From Oscillospiraceae bacterium (lineage in GTDB: Bacteria; Bacillota; Clostridia; Oscillospirales; Acutalibacteraceae): 64,000 nucleotides of DNA. Location: NCBI GenBank assembly GCA_910574935.1, contig CAJTCU010000002.1, forward strand, positions 276,827 through 340,826, read 5' to 3'. A model generated the notes under the pieces. The model saw only the letters and a program-made list of their open reading frames with translations. It was not told the origin of the DNA and did not search any database. A program made the translations under genes and the position numbers. Positions 60,741 through 64,000 of the stretch are shown here, piece after piece (position 1 is the first letter of the stretch; each line of letters opens with the position of its first letter).

Positions 60741-61676
60741 TTATATCAGCTTGGGCGCGGGCACCTGGCCCACTACTTTTTCCAATACGGACCGGGCTGA
60801 CTGGCCGCTCATTTTTGCCTGAGGCTCCAGCACCACCCGGTGGCCCATTACGTCGTAAAACAGCAGGTTGATGTCAGCAGGTACCACATAGTCCCTCCCG
60901 CCCATCCAGGCCGAGGCCCGGCAGGCCCGCACCAGGGCCGCTCCCGCCCGTGGGCTGGCCCCCAGCCGCAGAGCCGGGTCCTCCCGGGTAGCAGCGCACA
61001 GGGCGGCCACATAGCGGTACAGGTCGTCCGCCATATACACCGTGGCGGCCTCGGCAATCATCCGCTCCACCTCTTCCAGGGTGGCGGCAGGCAGCACGCC
61101 CTCCAGCGGGCGCACCCCTTCAGTCTGCTTTAAAATTTTTACCTCCTGGTCCTCGGCCGGGTAACCGATGCTAAGCCGCAGCATAAACCGGTCCAGCTGG
61201 GACTCGGGCAGGGGCTGGGTGCCGGCAGTGCCCAGGGGGTTTTGGGTGGCGATGACCGCAAAGGGCGTGGACAGCCGGTAACTGACCCCGTCCACTGTAA
61301 CCTGGCCCTCTTCCATTACTTCTAAAAGGGCGCTTTGGGTCTTGGCGCTGGTACGGTTGATCTCGTCGGCCAAAAACAGGTTGTTCATCACCGCGCCGGG
61401 GCGGTACTCCATGCGGCCGAACTCCTGGTTATACATGGTATAGCCCACCACGTCGGCAGGCATGGTCTCGGGGGTAAACTGCATGCGGGTAAAGCTCATG
61501 CTCATGGCCCGGGAAAAAGCCAGGGCCAGGGTGGTCTTGCCCACGCCGGGGTTGTCCTCCAGCAGCACGTGGCCCCCGGCCAGAATGGCCATCAGCACTT
61601 TGCAGACCACGGTGTCCTTGCCCACAATGGCCTTGCGCACCTCATTGATAATGCCCAGCGCCTTGGGCTGCGTCAT
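60741..61676 (-). CDS. MoxR-family AAA+ ATPase
   Basis: A 311-residue AAA+ chaperone: Walker A EDNPGVGKTTLA (near 40-51), Walker B LFLADEINRTSAKTQSALLEVMEE, sensor VIATQNPLG, and Arg finger in LPESQLDRFMLRL. First gene of the MoxR-DUF58-transglutaminase operon. Start ATG 61676 is chosen by homology; a GTG four codons earlier is nearer AAGGA and also possible. Confidence 0.93.
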   Translation of the reverse strand: MTQPKALGIINEVRKAIVGKDTVVCKVLMAILAGGHVLLEDNPGVGKTTLALAFSRAMSMSFTRMQFTPETMPADVVGYTMYNQEFGRMEYRPGAVMNNLFLADEINRTSAKTQSALLEVMEEGQVTVDGVSYRLSTPFAVIATQNPLGTAGTQPLPESQLDRFMLRLSIGYPAEDQEVKILKQTEGVRPLEGVLPAATLEEVERMIAEAATVYMADDLYRYVAALCAATREDPALRLGASPRAGAALVRACRASAWMGGRDYVVPADINLLFYDVMGHRVVLEPQAKMSGQSARSVLEKVVGQVPAPKLI

Positions 61677-61785
61677 AACCAGCACCACTTCCTTAAAACA
61701 TCCTCTAGATAAACCAAAACAGGGAAGCTCTCACTTCTCTGTTTTGGCGGAGGTGTATAGTATGAAAAAGCTGTTTTGGAAAACT

Positions 61786-61861
61786 TGGAGCGGACGACGA
61801 GGCTCGAACTCGCTACCTCCACCTTGGCAAGGTGGCGCTCTACCAGATGAGCTACGCCCGC
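61786..61861 (-). tRNA. tRNA-Gly(GCC)
   Basis: 76 bases with encoded CCA. The acceptor GCGGGCG pairs with CGTCCGC (one G-T pair), the anticodon arm CACCTTGCCAAGGTG has anticodon GCC, and the T arm is CGAGTTCGAGCCTCG. Confidence 0.97.
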
Positions 61862-62000
61862 ATAAGATGTCATTATTATAATATAAAGGAGGATAAATGT
61901 CAAGATGGGAAATAAAAAAATTCTTTTTACGCAAAAAAGCCCGCGGGAAAGCGCCAGGCCATCCCGCGAACTTTTCCAAAAAACCAGTGTTTTTGATGGT

Positions 62001-63077
62001 TTACCCAAGCCCTAAGCTGGCAAAATAGGCCCGGTTGTAGGCCACGGCGGGAGAGTCTGGCTGAAAACCCGCGGCGCGCTCGTTATAGAGCCGGGCTTCC
62101 TCCTGCCGCCCCAGCCTGCTGCAGCACACGCACAGCTGAATGCACGGCAGAAAGCCGTAGGCCTCTGGCAGCACAAAGCCGCCCCGGCGGTCCTGGCGCT
62201 CACAATCTAAAGCCCGGGTATACCAATACGCCGCCCGGTCCCAAAGCTCCCGGTCAAAAAAGTGCCGGCCAATGTCGCAGCAGGTCTCCGCCCGGGGCGT
62301 ATCATAAACAAAGCTGGAAAACAGCGCTTTCAGGGCTCTGTCCTCCTGGCCCAGGGCATACCAGCAGTAGGCACATTGGCGGCAGGCCTCTATGTTATTT
62401 TCCAGCCAGCCGCGCCCCTCCTCTAAAAAGCTGACCAGCACTTTTAAAGCCTCTTGGTACCGTTTATGGTAGTACAGCTCCCGTCCATAATAATACTGCT
62501 GGCGCGGGTCCAGCTCTTTCCCCTGCTTCAGCTGCTTTTCAAAAATCCGCAGATTCCGCTCCGGGTCCGCGGGGCGCAGTTTTTGGTGTGTAATCCCGCA
62601 GTCCTCATAGCGCACATTCCCTTTTGTCTCAATCGCCTCATGCACCGCGCCCTTCCAGACCATTCCGGCATGGTTTCGTATAATGCGCTCCCGGTAGTAG
62701 GAAAACGCCACCCGGCCCTGGGCATCGAACCCTGTGTAATAGGGCATCATCACCACGTCCACGCCAGGACCCAGGCTTTCTTTTAGAGAAAGAAACTTTT
62801 CACGGTCCCGGGGCGCTATTACATCGTCCGCGTCCAGCCACATGCAGTATTCGCAGGAAGCGTGGGAAAAAGCGAAATTTCTGGCTGCCGCAAAGTCGTC
62901 GATCCAGGCAAAATCATAGACGGCGTCCGTAAAGCGCCGGGCAATTTCCCGGGTATGGTCTTTTGAGCCAGTGTCCACTAAGATTATTTCATCCACCAGG
63001 CCTGCCGCGGATTCCAGGCAGCGGCCCAATACCTCTTCCTCGTCCCGGACAATCATGCAAAGGCTGATGGTGCTCAT
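62001..63077 (-). CDS. family 2 glycosyltransferase with C-terminal TPR-like repeats
   Basis: A 358-residue GT-A transferase: SLCMIVRDEEEVLGRCLES (4-22), LVDTGSKDHT (34-43), and the metal-binding WLDADD (79-84) are standard GT2 motifs. Residues about 190-355 are helical repeats (YYYGRELYYHKRYQEALKVL...) of TPR type. This architecture occurs in transferases that glycosylate peptides or proteins, such as SunS. Its position directly after a collagen-like protein gene suggests that protein as acceptor (inference). GGAGGGG lies before the ATG. Confidence 0.88.
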   Translation of the reverse strand: MSTISLCMIVRDEEEVLGRCLESAAGLVDEIILVDTGSKDHTREIARRFTDAVYDFAWIDDFAAARNFAFSHASCEYCMWLDADDVIAPRDREKFLSLKESLGPGVDVVMMPYYTGFDAQGRVAFSYYRERIIRNHAGMVWKGAVHEAIETKGNVRYEDCGITHQKLRPADPERNLRIFEKQLKQGKELDPRQQYYYGRELYYHKRYQEALKVLVSFLEEGRGWLENNIEACRQCAYCWYALGQEDRALKALFSSFVYDTPRAETCCDIGRHFFDRELWDRAAYWYTRALDCERQDRRGGFVLPEAYGFLPCIQLCVCCSRLGRQEEARLYNERAAGFQPDSPAVAYNRAYFASLGLG

Positions 63078-63117
63078 AGGCCCCTCCTCTTCTCTTCTAT
63101 TACATAATATAAAGGGG

Positions 63118-63152
63118 AGGAAAGCCCCTATTATAGAGCAAGAGGCTTTCCT
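63118..63152 (-). terminator. hairpin between the collagen-like gene and the glycosyltransferase gene
   Basis: AGGAAAGCC (63118-63126) pairs perfectly with GGCTTTCCT (63144-63152). The following minus-strand sequence is CCCCTTTATATTA, so termination may be partial. Confidence 0.45.
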
Positions 63153-63172
63153 AGAAACAAGAATCTGCTGAT

Positions 63173-64000
63173 TTAGGCCAGCCGTACCACGGTTAGCGAC
63201 GCGCCGGAGCCGCCTTGCAGCACCACAGAGGCCGCAACCCCAGACACCTGAAGCGACAAGGTGTCCCCCGCTGTCAACGGGGTAATCACCGTGGCATTAT
63301 ACCCTGCCACGCCAAGAGTAGGCGCAAATACCGAACCCGGAATCGCCGTGCCATTGCGAAGCACCTGTGAGGACATGGCCACCGCTGCCGTGGCATTGAT
63401 CCGATAGGCGATCAAATAGGTTCCAGTTTCTGGCACAGTAAAGACGGTATTCGTTCCATTGGCGGTAAAACCGTCTAGGCTTTGGGCATTTGGCAGGGGC
63501 ACATTTGTGCCGCCCAGTATGACTAAGAGGGTCTGCCCTGTGGTATTAGAAGCGCTCATAGAGGTTGCCGTAACGGAAGTTCCCGTAGGGCCGGTGGGGC
63601 CGGTAGCTCCAGTGGGACCAACCGCTCCGTCCGCTCCCGCAGCGCCCGTAGCCCCAGTGGGGCCGGTAGGACCTGTCACGCCGTCCGCTCCCGTTGCGCC
63701 CGTGGCCCCGGTGGGGCCGGTGGCTCCGTCCGCTCCCGTTGCGCCTGTGGCCCCGGTGGGACCGGTGGCTCCGTCCGCTCCCGTTGCGCCTGTGGCCCCG
63801 GTGGGACCGGTGGCTCCGTCCGCTCCCGTGGACCCTGCCGCTCCGGTAGGGCCGGTGGGACCTGTCACTCCATCCGCTCCCGTTGCGCCTGTGGCCCCGG
63901 TAGGACCGGTGGCTCCGTCCGCTCCCGTGGACCCTGCCGCTCCGGTGGGGCCGGTGGGACCTGTCACTCCATCCGCTCCCGTTGCGCCTGTGGCCCCGGT
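63173..64000 (-). CDS. collagen-like (BclA-type) surface/exosporium protein, 5' end missing
   Basis: The last 276 residues are visible; the frame stays open to the window edge. The first 140 or so are collagen-like Gly-X-Y triplets, mainly [10 protein letters not shown](A/V)TGPTG in units of 15 residues ([15 protein letters not shown]). The rest, from about [15 protein letters not shown], is a globular C-terminal domain ([35 protein letters not shown]) resembling the TNF-like BclA-C trimer head. Such proteins coat spores and are often glycosylated on Thr. The repeats are prone to length change. Confidence 0.88.
   Translation of the reverse strand, partial: TGATGATGADGVTGPTGPTGAAGSTGADGATGPTGATGATGADGVTGPTGPTGAAGSTGADGATGPTGATGATGADGATGPTGATGATGADGATGPTGATGATGADGVTGPTGPTGATGAAGADGAVGPTGATGPTGPTGTSVTATSMSASNTTGQTLLVILGGTNVPLPNAQSLDGFTANGTNTVFTVPETGTYLIAYRINATAAVAMSSQVLRNGTAIPGSVFAPTLGVAGYNATVITPLTAGDTLSLQVSGVAASVVLQGGSGASLTVVRLA

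Noticed and set aside
63560..64000. CRISPR or satellite repeat
   Set aside because: The 45-base periodicity encodes Gly-X-Y collagen triplets in a continuous frame with a globular C-terminal domain.

Overview
The window looks like the chromosome of a GC-rich, spore-forming anaerobe of the class Clostridia, probably an Oscillospiraceae-like gut bacterium. This is inferred from a Gram-positive PolC, a threonine T-box leader, HemZ, SLH-domain surface protein, a collagen-like (BclA-type) exosporium protein, a large flavodiiron/rubredoxin oxygen-scavenging protein, AGGAGG-type ribosome binding sites and TTGACA/TATAAT promoters with 17-base spacers. Coding sequence is GC-rich; a few exported-protein genes and intergenic stretches are visibly richer in A+T. 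No species can be named from the sequence alone.

Region by region. 1-3151: hisZ-hisG (minus) and an LD-carboxypeptidase. 3412-16390: a long minus-strand housekeeping run, in transcription order pyrH, frr, uppS, cdsA, dxr, rseP, ispG, an alpha/beta hydrolase, a histidine phosphatase and polC. It links nucleotide supply, ribosome recycling, isoprenoid/undecaprenyl lipid and phospholipid synthesis, membrane proteolysis and replication. 16550-20869: class II aldolase, then a copper module (csoR with two operators, copA with a CopZ-like domain fused in frame). 20883-24452: a Cys-rich protein with a sporulation-type promoter, a MarR/flavin-reductase pair, and a secreted repeat protein bracketed by inverted repeats. 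24477-32284: purine nucleoside phosphorylase, then recJ, rel, hemZ and a uridine-kinase-like gene. 32426-35806: a zinc-ribbon protein, a decayed garR fragment, glycerate 2-kinase and an MFS transporter. 36000-41249: exported proteins (including a matrixin-like protein lacking its catalytic Glu), an SLH-phosphodiester glycosidase and a zinc-ribbon membrane protein. 41450-44219: monofunctional transglycosylase, AraC regulator and asparaginase. 44338-46600: a nested repeat element, a sugar isomerase-like gene and a broken phage-type gene. 46671-50717: tRNA-Leu, a WYL regulator, two small-molecule/unknown proteins and a MATE pump. 50827-51437: a long inverted repeat enclosing a 49-base tandem array. 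51590-56460: thrS with its T-box, the flavodiiron fusion and ridA. 56527-61676: a MITE-like element and a MoxR-DUF58-transglutaminase operon. 61786-64000: tRNA-Gly, a glycosyltransferase and the collagen-like protein that runs off the end.

The most unusual signals are not classical genes. They are (1) the secreted-protein gene at 23188 lying exactly between near-identical inverted repeats with its promoter outside, an architecture that would allow on/off inversion; (2) the 61-base inverted repeat enclosing six 49-base units that stay open in several frames; (3) the modular repeat at 44338-45060; and (4) a 186-base MITE-like element with imperfect terminal inverted repeats. All functional readings of these are inference from sequence structure.
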